A DNA stretch of 64,000 nt from Nucisporomicrobium flavum (GTDB taxonomy: Bacteria; Actinomycetota; Actinomycetes; Mycobacteriales; Micromonosporaceae): assembly GCF_016464385.1 (NCBI RefSeq), contig NZ_JADMLH010000011.1:124001-188000 (forward strand), given 5' to 3'. Both the position numbers and the translations under genes were made by a program. Below are positions 9,167 through 17,070 of the stretch, piece after piece (position 1 is the first letter of the stretch; each line of letters begins with the position of its first letter). Under the pieces are notes generated by a model. It was given only the letters and a program-made list of their open reading frames with translations. It was not told the origin of the DNA and searched no databases.

Positions 9167-9697
9167 CTACTCGATGATCCAGGACTGGGCACCTGCGGGA
9201 ACGGCCTGGCCGCAGGTGAACTGCATGAGGTTGCTCCCGCGACCGCCGACCGTGTCCAGGCACTGGTTGGTTCCCGCGTGCCTCAAGGTGAGCCCTTCCG
9301 CCACCCACTGCTCAGCAGCCGATCCGTTACAGGTGAACTCGTCGACCGTCTCACCGGGAGTGCTGGTGCCGTTGTTGACCTCCATACAGAACCCGCTCGC
9401 CCTGTTCACCACGAAGAACGTGTTCGCCGCCCCTGTCGGCACGAACGTCCACAGCCGGGTACCGGTCGAACGCGAACAAGGGGCGAGCCTGAGCTGGACG
9501 TTGAGCGCCCCGCCCGGAGCGTCGATGCACTGCGAGAAGGCGGCGTTCCGGATCTGGTTGAAACTCTGAGCAGCGGAGTGAGCCTCGGGGCCCCGAGACG
9601 AGGTAGCAGCGCTGGCGCCGGCGGCGTCGGCGAGCAAGCCGGTCCCGGCCAGCAGCAACGCCGCCGTCGTGACGAACAGCCTCATGAGAGTCTTCAT
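9167..9697 (-). CDS. Secreted ricin B-type lectin (CBM13-like) protein
   Basis: A 176-residue exported protein. The signal peptide MKTLMRLFVTTAALLLAGTG is followed by one ricin-type beta-trefoil of about 125 residues. The Q-x-W-like repeats appear as TRLWTF, AEQWV and AQSWII, and paired cysteines recur in each subdomain (SQCID, APCS, GFCME, FTCN, NQCLD, FTCG). It likely binds galactose- or xylose-containing glycans and has no catalytic domain. ATG 9697 has AGGAGA about 10 bases upstream; the 28 upstream in-frame codons are not signal-peptide-like. Confidence 0.85.
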   Translation of the reverse strand: MKTLMRLFVTTAALLLAGTGLLADAAGASAATSSRGPEAHSAAQSFNQIRNAAFSQCIDAPGGALNVQLRLAPCSRSTGTRLWTFVPTGAANTFFVVNRASGFCMEVNNGTSTPGETVDEFTCNGSAAEQWVAEGLTLRHAGTNQCLDTVGGRGSNLMQFTCGQAVPAGAQSWIIE

Positions 9698-9925
9698 GGG
9701 ATCGTTTCTCCTAGTCTGTGGGTGCTTCCGCCCGCCTGCCGTCTCTGTCGCGCACCCGGAACGGGCCCGCAGCAAGCGCACCCAGTAGGCGTGCCATTCC
9801 GTGCCACCTGGTTGCCGTCGCGTTCAAGGACGGTCTCGTAGCTGCCCTGCCTGCGCGGATTTGCGTACGGGTCAGGCCGCTTCCGGGCGTACGGTCCCGG
9901 CCGGCTCTGCCGTCAGGATTGGTCC

Positions 9926-10342
9926 ATGACGGATGAGCGGGGGAGCCGGACCGGTCAGAGGCGGATGTGGGTCGTCTCGTCGTGCATTGCCCTGGTCCTC
10001 GCGGCGGTCGGCGACGCGGGGCCGGAGATCGTCGAGTCGCGCAGCCTGGTGGCCGGTTATGACGGTCCAGGGCCGCTGATCTGCCTCGGTGTCGCGGTGT
10101 TGGTTGCGGCGGTGCGGTGGCGTTTCGTGCCGCTGGTGGCGGTGGCGATGTCCGCGCTCTTCCTCGTCGGAGGACTCGCCGATGCGGAGTTCAGGAATCG
10201 GCTCACCGGACCGGTCGGAGCCGGCTTTGCCGGCGGCTGGCTGCAAATGCTCGGCTTCGCGGCGGCATTCGTGTGCGGGCTGGCCGCTGTCCGGTGGCAC
10301 GCGAAGCGGCGACGGCCGCGACAACTGAGGGGACGACGGTGA
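9926..10342 (+). CDS. Small four-helix membrane protein, unknown function
   Basis: A 138-residue protein with about four hydrophobic segments (near 14-30, 50-67, 70-85 and 105-123) and a basic C-terminal tail rich in Arg and Lys. I recognise no family. AGGA lies 8 bases before the ATG. Its stop overlaps the next start (TGATG), so it is made together with another small membrane protein of similar topology. The two may be paralogues that work together. Confidence 0.7.
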   Translation: MTDERGSRTGQRRMWVVSSCIALVLAAVGDAGPEIVESRSLVAGYDGPGPLICLGVAVLVAAVRWRFVPLVAVAMSALFLVGGLADAEFRNRLTGPVGAGFAGGWLQMLGFAAAFVCGLAAVRWHAKRRRPRQLRGRR

Positions 10343-10722
10343 TGACCACTATCGCGGAGCGCTTCACGGCGACGCCGAGCGCCACGAAGATGTCCCTGTC
10401 CGGCCTGGCCGTCGGCGTAGCCGGTCTGGTCGTCCAATGGATTGCCGACCCCGCCAAGTTTCCCGGTTTCCCGCCGGGCATCGGCTTCATCGCGGTGTGC
10501 GCTGCGCTGGTGGTGGTGGCCGCCGGCCGTTGGTGGGCGCCGATCTTCTCGGTTCTGATTTCGCTCTGGATTGTGCTCGGCGGGTGGGCTGCCGGTGTGC
10601 TTGTCCCGAATCTCCGGTCGGACAATGCCGGGACGGTCGTCGGCAACGCGGTGATGACGGCCGGGCTGGTGTTCGCGGCGGTCACCGGAATCGTCGCGAT
10701 GATCGCAGGCCGCCGGAGCTGA
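10342..10722 (+). CDS. Small membrane protein, unknown function
   Basis: A 126-residue protein with four hydrophobic segments (about 18-35, 47-62, 67-86 and 100-120) and a short basic end. ATG 10342 overlaps the preceding stop by one base, which fixes this start over longer in-frame options inside the upstream gene. Topology resembles the gene before it (GG-rich central loop, WAAGVL segment), so an ancient duplication is possible. No enzymatic motif is visible. Confidence 0.7.
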   Translation: MTTIAERFTATPSATKMSLSGLAVGVAGLVVQWIADPAKFPGFPPGIGFIAVCAALVVVAAGRWWAPIFSVLISLWIVLGGWAAGVLVPNLRSDNAGTVVGNAVMTAGLVFAAVTGIVAMIAGRRS

Positions 10723-10742
10723 AGGGCGAGATGTCGCCGCTG

Positions 10743-12107
10743 TCACCCGTGTGTCCCTGTGAGGACCGGGAGCAGGCCGGGCCGGCAGGCGGTGGCCGCG
10801 TCGCGCAGCGCGGCCACCCGCCGGACCTGTTCGCCGGCCGGTACCGTGCGCAGCTTCTGCACCGTGTCGTGAACGCGGGTGTCGAGGGCCTGGACGAGCG
10901 GCCAGCTGTCGGCAGGGATGTGGTCGGTGCCCATCAGCCACGCCCCTGCCGCTGCCTTGGCGACCGCGTCGTCGTCGTTCTCCGGCGGGCAGTGGTGACG
11001 CGGCGCCCCGGCGCCCCAGATCAGGTTCTCGACCAGATGCGGTTCGGGCCGGCCGGTCACCTCGTCGATGTCGAAGGTCACGGTCCCGGCGGGGACGGGG
11101 ACGGAGTCGGGTTCGGGGAAGAAGACGGCCCCGTAGTAGTCGTTGGTGGTCGCCGCCCGCCATTCGACGGCCCGCTGCGGCGCCCCGGGCAGCCTCGCGA
11201 GCAGCTCGAGCGCCCGGCGGGCCTGCGTCGTGGCCTCGCCCAGCGCGCGCGAGTGTACGGCCGTCACGCACACCTGCGGCGTTCCGTCGCTGCACACCAG
11301 CCGCTGGGCGGCTCGATCCACGCTGTACCGGCCGTACGCGCCGTCCTGCCCGGCGCCGGGCAGGTACGCGGCGGCCGAGAGCGCCACGGCCAGCACCGCG
11401 ACGGCCGTCGCCCGCGTCGACCACCGCGTGGCGGCGGCCAGCAGGAAGCCGGCGGCCACCAGCCCCACACCCAGCGCCAAGCGCCCCAGCATGGCATTCC
11501 CGGTGACTGTTTCCCAGTCGTAGCTGGGTGGCGCGACGACCAGCAGCAGGCTGTCAAGCCAGGTCAGCCTTCCCTCCGCCGGCTTCAGGAGGGAGAGTCT
11601 GAGCTGTCCGGCCATGGAGGCCGCAGCCAGCACCGGGGGCACCAGGCGGGACGACCATGACCGTCCCGCGGCGTACCCGAGCCAGGCGCTGCCGAACAGG
11701 AGCGGCGCGTCGGTGAGCGGAACCAGCAACGTGCGTACGCTCGCATAGTCGGTGAACCGCGACACCACCACTCCGCCGAGGACGAACGGGAGCAGGTACG
11801 CGACGATCAGGGTGACCGCCAGGGCGGCCGCCGGCAGCGTGATGCGCTGCCAGCGGGGCCGGGCGGTGCTGGCCATCACCTCATCGGCGCCGGTACGCCG
11901 TTCCCGGCGCCCGAGCATGGCGCCGCCGCCCATGGCGAGCGGGACCACGATGGGCAGGGCGCCGGCCTGCTCGATCGCCAGCCGGATCCACTGCAGCTTC
12001 CAGGCTTGCTGGTCGGTGGCCAGCGCCGCCATGCTCACCGCGGCGATCAGCACGCCCATGGCCGGCGCGTTGGAGCGCCGCAGTTCGACCAGGAAGAGCC
12101 GGATCAC
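10743..12107 (-). CDS. ABC-2-like integral membrane protein with extracytoplasmic domain
   Basis: A 454-residue protein. Residues 1-260 contain about six membrane segments and the permease-like phrase GRRERRTGADEVMASTARPR, which resembles the cytoplasmic loop of ABC-2 permeases. The last 190 residues are hydrophilic with several cysteines (CSDGTPQVC, HHCPPENDDD, ACRPG) and could form an exported domain. No ATPase gene is adjacent, so partner and substrate are unknown. It is convergent with the small membrane-protein pair and divergent from the sigma factor gene. Confidence 0.65.
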   Translation of the reverse strand: MIRLFLVELRRSNAPAMGVLIAAVSMAALATDQQAWKLQWIRLAIEQAGALPIVVPLAMGGGAMLGRRERRTGADEVMASTARPRWQRITLPAAALAVTLIVAYLLPFVLGGVVVSRFTDYASVRTLLVPLTDAPLLFGSAWLGYAAGRSWSSRLVPPVLAAASMAGQLRLSLLKPAEGRLTWLDSLLLVVAPPSYDWETVTGNAMLGRLALGVGLVAAGFLLAAATRWSTRATAVAVLAVALSAAAYLPGAGQDGAYGRYSVDRAAQRLVCSDGTPQVCVTAVHSRALGEATTQARRALELLARLPGAPQRAVEWRAATTNDYYGAVFFPEPDSVPVPAGTVTFDIDEVTGRPEPHLVENLIWGAGAPRHHCPPENDDDAVAKAAAGAWLMGTDHIPADSWPLVQALDTRVHDTVQKLRTVPAGEQVRRVAALRDAATACRPGLLPVLTGTHG

Positions 12108-12324
12108 AACCGGCTCCGATGGTGGTCACGCATCGTGTCTCTCATTGTCCCGTCGGTCTCTCTGACACCCGGTCAGACGACGGCGGACCGGGTATCGGAT
12201 CACGACGGAGAGCTTTTTGGCTGAGTCATGACCGCGGGAGCGCCGGGGTTCGGCGGATGCGTCAGCTCAACCTTTCCGGAGGCCGGCACCGTCGGTTGAG
12301 TGAACGGCTACCGGAAGGACGAGG

Positions 12325-12843
12325 ATGCGGGAGAACCCCCGGCCCGGCGACGAAGCCTACGTCAGCTACGTGACGGCACGGCTACCGGCGTTGCAGCGCG
12401 CGGCGTTTCTGCTGTGCGGTGGGGACGTCCACCGGGCGGATGACGTGGTGCAGGCCACGATCACCCGGCTGTACCAGCACTGGAAGCGCGTGTCGCGCAG
12501 CGACAACGTCGACGCGTACGTGCATCGGATGCTGGTGCACGCGTTCGTCGACGAGCGGCGGCACTCGCGGTCGCGGGTGCAGCTGGGCGGGCGGCCGATG
12601 GAGGCCGCCGGGGGTGACCCGCACTCCGGGGTGGACGAGCGGGGCAGCCTGGTGGCGGCGCTGCGCCGGCTGCCGCCGCGGCAGCGGGCTGTGCTGGTCA
12701 TGCGGTTCCTGCTGGACCGGCCGATCGAGGAGGTGGCTGAGGCGTTGAAGTGCTCCGTGGGCACGGTGAAGAGCCAGAGCTCGCGTGGGCTGGAGGCGCT
12801 GCGGTCGATGCTGGCGACGATGGAGGAGCACCGGAATGGATGA
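12325..12843 (+). CDS. SigE-family ECF RNA polymerase sigma factor
   Basis: A 172-residue extracytoplasmic-function sigma factor. Region 2 (about 15-80) has the HRADDVVQATITRLYQHW stretch that replaces the usual DLVQE core, and region 4 (about 110-160) has LPPRQRAVLVMRFLLDRPIE and VGTVKSQSSRGLEALR. The length matches the SigE family that is greatly expanded in Micromonosporaceae and Streptomyces. GGAAGGACGAGG precedes the ATG. It overlaps the HAF-repeat membrane gene by 8 bases, a usual arrangement of sigma factor and its controlling membrane protein. Confidence 0.93.
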   Translation: MRENPRPGDEAYVSYVTARLPALQRAAFLLCGGDVHRADDVVQATITRLYQHWKRVSRSDNVDAYVHRMLVHAFVDERRHSRSRVQLGGRPMEAAGGDPHSGVDERGSLVAALRRLPPRQRAVLVMRFLLDRPIEEVAEALKCSVGTVKSQSSRGLEALRSMLATMEEHRNG

Positions 12844-13999
12844 GGCCGAGCTGAAAGGGCTGATGCTGGCCGTGGAGGTGCCGCCGGGCGGCGCGGACGT
12901 ACAGCAGGCGATGGACACGGGGCGGCGGCGTAACCGCGGGCGGGCTCTGCTCGCCGCGGGCGCCGGCGTGGCGGTGGTCGCCGCGGTCGGCGCGTTCGTG
13001 GCGACCGCGCCGATGCGGGCGGGTCCACAGCACACCGCCGGTCAGCCGGACACCGTCGTCACCCCGCAGGCGAAGGGCAGGTGCGTGCCGACGTTGCTGG
13101 AGACGCCCGGCGGCGCGACCGGGAGAGTCACGGCCCTCGACCCGGGCGGCACCATGGCCGGCGGCCAGCTGAACGGCAATCCGCCGACGGCGATCCTGTG
13201 GAAGGACGGCAAGGTCGTCGACCTGCCGGCGGCCGCGACCGGGACGATTGCGGACGTGGTCGGCGACACCGTCGTCGGATATTCGACGAATGAGGAGGGT
13301 GGGAGCAGCGGTTGGGTGTGGCGCGACGGCAAGGTGACCACCCTGGCGAAGGTCAAGGGCTACCCAGGGACCCACCCGCAGGCGGTCAACGCGAAGGGGG
13401 TCATCGCCGGGTGGGTGCAGGGCACCGCCCCGGACGACACGGTCGCCGTCACGTGGTCGCCCGACGGCACGGTGCACCAGTTGCCGCGGCCGTCGACTCG
13501 GCGGCCGGACGATCACTCGTCAGCTGCGCGCGACATCGCCGACGACGGCACGATCGTCGGCGAGGCGGCCGGGCTTCCCATGCTGTGGTGGCCCGACGGC
13601 AGTCCGGAAGGGCTCGGAGCGGCGTGGGAGAACGAGGGCACACGCGGGATCGCGTGGGCGATCGCGGGCCGGTACGTCTACGGCGTAGCCGATGGCTTCG
13701 AGACCCGCTGGGTATTGAACGAGCGTTCGTTGTTCAGCGTGGCCACGCTGCCCGATGCTGGTGAGCTCGGTGCGCGCGCCGGCACCGCCGACGGTACTGC
13801 CCTGCTGGCCGGGGACGGTCTCCAGAAGCCGGCCGGCCGGATCGGCCTCGACGACAAGGGTCCGGTTCCCGTCGACGAGTTGCCGGGCCCCCACGGCGAG
13901 ATGGCGATCGCCGTAGCGATCAGCGCCGACGGCAACACCATCGCCGGCACCGTTCTGGACGGCGACCGCAGCCGTCCGGCGATCTGGCGCTGCCACTGA
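12836..13999 (+). CDS. Membrane-anchored HAF-repeat protein, putative anti-sigma partner
   Basis: A 387-residue single-pass protein. About 38 cytoplasmic residues lead into one membrane helix (near 38-58). The outer 320 residues hold repeats of the HAF type: short beta-units ending in phrases such as ILWKDGKVVDL, WVWRDGKVTTL and VTWSPDGTVHQL. ATG 12836 overlaps the sigma gene by 8 bases. The cytoplasmic segment is short and lacks an evident zinc anti-sigma motif, so the anti-sigma role is inferred from gene order only. Expected to sit in the cell envelope. Confidence 0.75.
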   Translation: MDEAELKGLMLAVEVPPGGADVQQAMDTGRRRNRGRALLAAGAGVAVVAAVGAFVATAPMRAGPQHTAGQPDTVVTPQAKGRCVPTLLETPGGATGRVTALDPGGTMAGGQLNGNPPTAILWKDGKVVDLPAAATGTIADVVGDTVVGYSTNEEGGSSGWVWRDGKVTTLAKVKGYPGTHPQAVNAKGVIAGWVQGTAPDDTVAVTWSPDGTVHQLPRPSTRRPDDHSSAARDIADDGTIVGEAAGLPMLWWPDGSPEGLGAAWENEGTRGIAWAIAGRYVYGVADGFETRWVLNERSLFSVATLPDAGELGARAGTADGTALLAGDGLQKPAGRIGLDDKGPVPVDELPGPHGEMAIAVAISADGNTIAGTVLDGDRSRPAIWRCH

Positions 14000-14057
14000 G
14001 GCCGCAGCACCTGGTGCAAGGTCGAGGCCTCTTCTCACCGCCGCGGTGTTCCGGATG

Positions 14058-14087
14058 CGGCTTGCCCGAGCCGGCTCGGGCAAGCCG
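14058..14087. terminator. Perfect 30-bp palindrome, bidirectional terminator
   Basis: Fifteen bases (starting CGGCTTGCCCGAGCC) are followed without a loop by their exact complement. It lies between the convergent HAF-repeat gene and the GH81 gene, 4 bases before the latter's stop, so it can end transcripts from both sides. Confidence 0.8.
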
Positions 14088-14091
14088 TAGT

Positions 14092-16230
14092 TCACCCTCC
14101 GGGCGCCCGGAGGATCCGCGGAGCGTCTGCGGGCCCGAACGCCAGGGACCCTACCGGCGCGGCGGCTTTCGGTTGTGGGGGTCCCAGTACGGCCAGAGCC
14201 TCGACCCAGTAGCGGACCATCGCCCGGCTGGTGCTCTCCTCCCGGGAAACCGCCGCGTCGAGCCGGCGGCGGGCAGCCTCCGGGTCGGACAGGGCGAGGT
14301 CTGCGGCGAAGAGGTCGCCCCAGACCCGGGGCTTGTCTCCCAGTTCCTTCTGGCGGGCGGCCGACGGGCCGCGGTAGAACGCGCCAGCCGTCAAGGGCAG
14401 CAGTTGGATGCCGAGGACTGACTCGGGCTTCGGGTCGAACCAGGTCGCATAGTCGATCTTGGCGTCCCAGACAATGCCCGCGGTGGTGTGGGCGTATCCG
14501 GCCTCGCGCGTCGCCCCTTCGCCGAGCCAGTACATCCGTGCTGTCGCCGCCTCCAGAGCGTAGTGCGCGATGCCGTACCCGGTCATCTCCGCGTTGTCAC
14601 GGACGACTCCCCAGCGGACCACGGCCTCCCAGGCCGCCACCGCTTCGCTGGACGACTCCTGGTTGTTGCCGTCCGCGAAGGGCGCGAACCCGGAGGCGGC
14701 CGAACTGCCCAGATAGGCGTTGAAGGCCCGGAACGGCGGCAGCCCGCTCGCGGGGCCGATCGCCAGTGAACCGGCGTAGTCGCGGACGATCAGGTCGACC
14801 ACGTCGCCGTACTCGCGGGCGAATGCGGGATCGGCCGTTCCGAGCACGGCTGCGGCGCGGACCAGGTAGCCGTACTGGAAGTGATGGTCGTTGTAATCCT
14901 GTGCGCCGAACTCGGCCGGGACGGCTATCAGCCCACCCCAGGTCGGGTCGTAGCCGAAGTAGCGTCCGTCGGGCGGTCCCGTCCAGGTCAGCCAGTCGAT
15001 GAGTTGCGGCCGCAACCGATCAAGCGCCGCCGTGCGCTGCGTGTCCGCCCCGGAGGCGGCCGCGACCTCGGCGACGGTGGCCAGCCGGCCGAGTTCCTTG
15101 AGCCCGAAGTAGCTGCCGCCCGCGCCGGGTGGATCAGCCAGGTCACGATGCAGATCGGCCCGCACGGCTTTGTTCGCCGGCTCGCTCAGCGACACCTTCG
15201 GCATGGCGGTGAGCAGGCCGGGCATCGGGACCCTGACCTGCACCGCGCCGGCCGTCACCAGGGACATCGTCCCCCGTGCGTCCGGATAGGAGCCCGCCAG
15301 TGGTACCGGCCCGGCGGCCAGGCCGGCTTGGTGGTGCGGCAGCAGGGCCCACGCTCCGCCTCCGCCGGCGGCCCGGCGTGCAGTGAGCGTCTGCGTGACA
15401 GTCCCGGCCGCGGCGTCGTACGCCGCGGTGGCCGTGGTCTGCACGATCGGATCGCCGGTGCTGGCCTTCTCCCAGCTCGTCCGATCGGCGCCGGCCGGGA
15501 CCCGGGCGACGGCGAGTTGCCGGCCCGACCCGGTGATGGTGGTCCCGGTCTGCACCAGATCCGTGCCGAGAACATCCCAGCGCCCACCCGCGATGTCGAG
15601 CCGGGCCCGGGTGGGCGAGCTACCGACGTCGCGGAAGGCGCCGTTCACGCTTGGCGCCGCCCCGTCGAAGCGCAGCCACACCACCGGACTGCCCTGCGCG
15701 AGGGTGACATCGACCCGGCCGCCGCCGGCGAGCCCGACCCGCAGGACGACGTGGAAAGCGCCGTAGCTCACGACAGTCACTGCGCCGGTGGCCGTGCCGA
15801 CGGTGAGGGCGGGCAGAAATGGGGTGGTGACGGCGTTCGCCGAGGCGGTGAGGGACGCGCCGCTGATCTGCAGGCCGTCGGCGGCGGCCCGCACGGCCAG
15901 CGGGTGCGTCCAGATCGGCTGGGTGCGGGGCCCGGTCAGTGCGGAGCTCCACCACTGGTTCGTCGGCACCGCCTGGCCCTTGAGGTCACCGGCCTGCGTG
16001 GGGGACTTGGCCGGGGCGGAGCCGGCCGGCAGCTTCCCGGCGATGCTTGCGCTGCCGGCTACCACGGGCATCGTGAGTGGCGACGCGGCGGCGTCCTCCA
16101 TGACCGTTCCGGCATTGTGCGGCGGCGCTGCCGGAACCCGGTCCGGCGGCGTCGCGTCGGGCGTGGAGGTGCACGCCGTCAGCGCGGTGAGAGCCGCGAT
16201 CGCGGTCATGGTCCGGATACGGCGGTTCAT
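14092..16230 (-). CDS. GH81 endo-1,3-beta-glucanase lipoprotein
   Basis: A 712-residue glycoside hydrolase family 81 enzyme that cleaves beta-1,3-glucan internally. The N-terminus is a lipoprotein signal with lipobox Cys20 (LTALTAC), so it should be anchored on the outer face of the membrane. Family signatures are TNQWWSSAL near residue 90, DYNDHHFQYGYLV starting at Asp445 (region of the catalytic acid) and NNQESSSEA with Glu525 (region of the catalytic base). Its start overlaps the HlyD-like gene by 4 bases. Being tied to a synthase operon suggests trimming or editing of a nascent glucan rather than feeding on external glucan. Confidence 0.88.
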   Translation of the reverse strand: MNRRIRTMTAIAALTALTACTSTPDATPPDRVPAAPPHNAGTVMEDAAASPLTMPVVAGSASIAGKLPAGSAPAKSPTQAGDLKGQAVPTNQWWSSALTGPRTQPIWTHPLAVRAAADGLQISGASLTASANAVTTPFLPALTVGTATGAVTVVSYGAFHVVLRVGLAGGGRVDVTLAQGSPVVWLRFDGAAPSVNGAFRDVGSSPTRARLDIAGGRWDVLGTDLVQTGTTITGSGRQLAVARVPAGADRTSWEKASTGDPIVQTTATAAYDAAAGTVTQTLTARRAAGGGGAWALLPHHQAGLAAGPVPLAGSYPDARGTMSLVTAGAVQVRVPMPGLLTAMPKVSLSEPANKAVRADLHRDLADPPGAGGSYFGLKELGRLATVAEVAAASGADTQRTAALDRLRPQLIDWLTWTGPPDGRYFGYDPTWGGLIAVPAEFGAQDYNDHHFQYGYLVRAAAVLGTADPAFAREYGDVVDLIVRDYAGSLAIGPASGLPPFRAFNAYLGSSAASGFAPFADGNNQESSSEAVAAWEAVVRWGVVRDNAEMTGYGIAHYALEAATARMYWLGEGATREAGYAHTTAGIVWDAKIDYATWFDPKPESVLGIQLLPLTAGAFYRGPSAARQKELGDKPRVWGDLFAADLALSDPEAARRRLDAAVSREESTSRAMVRYWVEALAVLGPPQPKAAAPVGSLAFGPADAPRILRAPGG

Positions 16231-17009
16231 GCGCTGTTGACGGCGGGGGTGCTCCCGACGGCCGTGGTGGTGTCGACGACCACGGCGAACTGCAGCCCCG
16301 GCACCAGTGTCCGCACTGTCGCACGGGCCGCCGGGTCCGGCCGCAGCACGACGGTCAGCTTGTCCGCAGTGCTCGCCTGCTGGCCGGCATCCACCTTCGG
16401 CTCGACCTTCTCCAGCGTCGAAATCATCCGGCTGGAGAGGCCGGGGCCCGTCACGTAGGCGGTCATCCCGAGGCGGAATTTGCGCAGCTTCTCCAACGGC
16501 ACGTCGACCGCGAAGGCGACTTCGGCAGGGTCGTACAGGGTGACGATCGGCTCACCGGCGCGGGCGATCTGACCGGGCGGGACGTTGATCTTGGTGACGA
16601 TGCCCGCGGCCGGAGCCTGCAGCTTCTGCACTCGTCGCGTGTTCCCGTCCCCGTCCGCGGTCAGGGTGATGGTGGCCAGGACCGCGCCGGCGGAGACGCT
16701 GCTCCGCTCGGTGGCCAGCATGTCGGTGACGACCGCGGCGTCGGCCGACCCGACCGCGATCGGCTCCGCGATGAGTACGGCCGTGCCGGCATCCACCATG
16801 TTTCGTTCGGCAAGGCGCTGCCGCACGACGTGGTTGCCGCCCGCGCCGGCCGCTGCCAGCAAGATCAGCACTACCAAGCTGGTACGCGCGACGCGCAGTG
16901 CGCTACGTCTGCGGCGCTTCGGCGGCGGCGGGGCCGCCGGTGCGGGGGGTTGAATGACTCTGGTCGCGTCGTTGTCGTACGTTCTGACATTGTCGATCGT
17001 GGCGCTCAT
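16227..17009 (-). CDS. HlyD-like periplasmic adaptor protein
   Basis: A 260-residue membrane-anchored protein. A proline-rich and Arg-rich cytoplasmic start is followed by one membrane helix (about 41-58). A biotinyl-lipoyl-like beta-barrel domain comes next, with APAAGIVTKINVPPGQIARAGEP in two half-motifs typical of membrane fusion proteins. Similar adaptors accompany polysaccharide synthases such as alginate Alg44-type systems. It is 61 bases downstream of the GT2 synthase and overlaps the GH81 start, so it probably helps the polymer cross the wall. Confidence 0.8.
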   Translation of the reverse strand: MSATIDNVRTYDNDATRVIQPPAPAAPPPPKRRRRSALRVARTSLVVLILLAAAGAGGNHVVRQRLAERNMVDAGTAVLIAEPIAVGSADAAVVTDMLATERSSVSAGAVLATITLTADGDGNTRRVQKLQAPAAGIVTKINVPPGQIARAGEPIVTLYDPAEVAFAVDVPLEKLRKFRLGMTAYVTGPGLSSRMISTLEKVEPKVDAGQQASTADKLTVVLRPDPAARATVRTLVPGLQFAVVVDTTTAVGSTPAVNSA

Positions 17010-17070
17010 GGTCGTACCTCTCGGCGGTGTGGACCGGTTCGGGCGGCGGATGGGGCTGGCAGAGCCGAGG

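Noticed and set aside
7536-9308. A 590-codon open frame opposite the S33 peptidase
   Set aside because: The plus-strand peptidase has a complete catalytic triad. The antisense frame has no start signal and random composition; its apparent similarity to a plus-strand frame near 7.6 kb is only the inverted repeat read twice.
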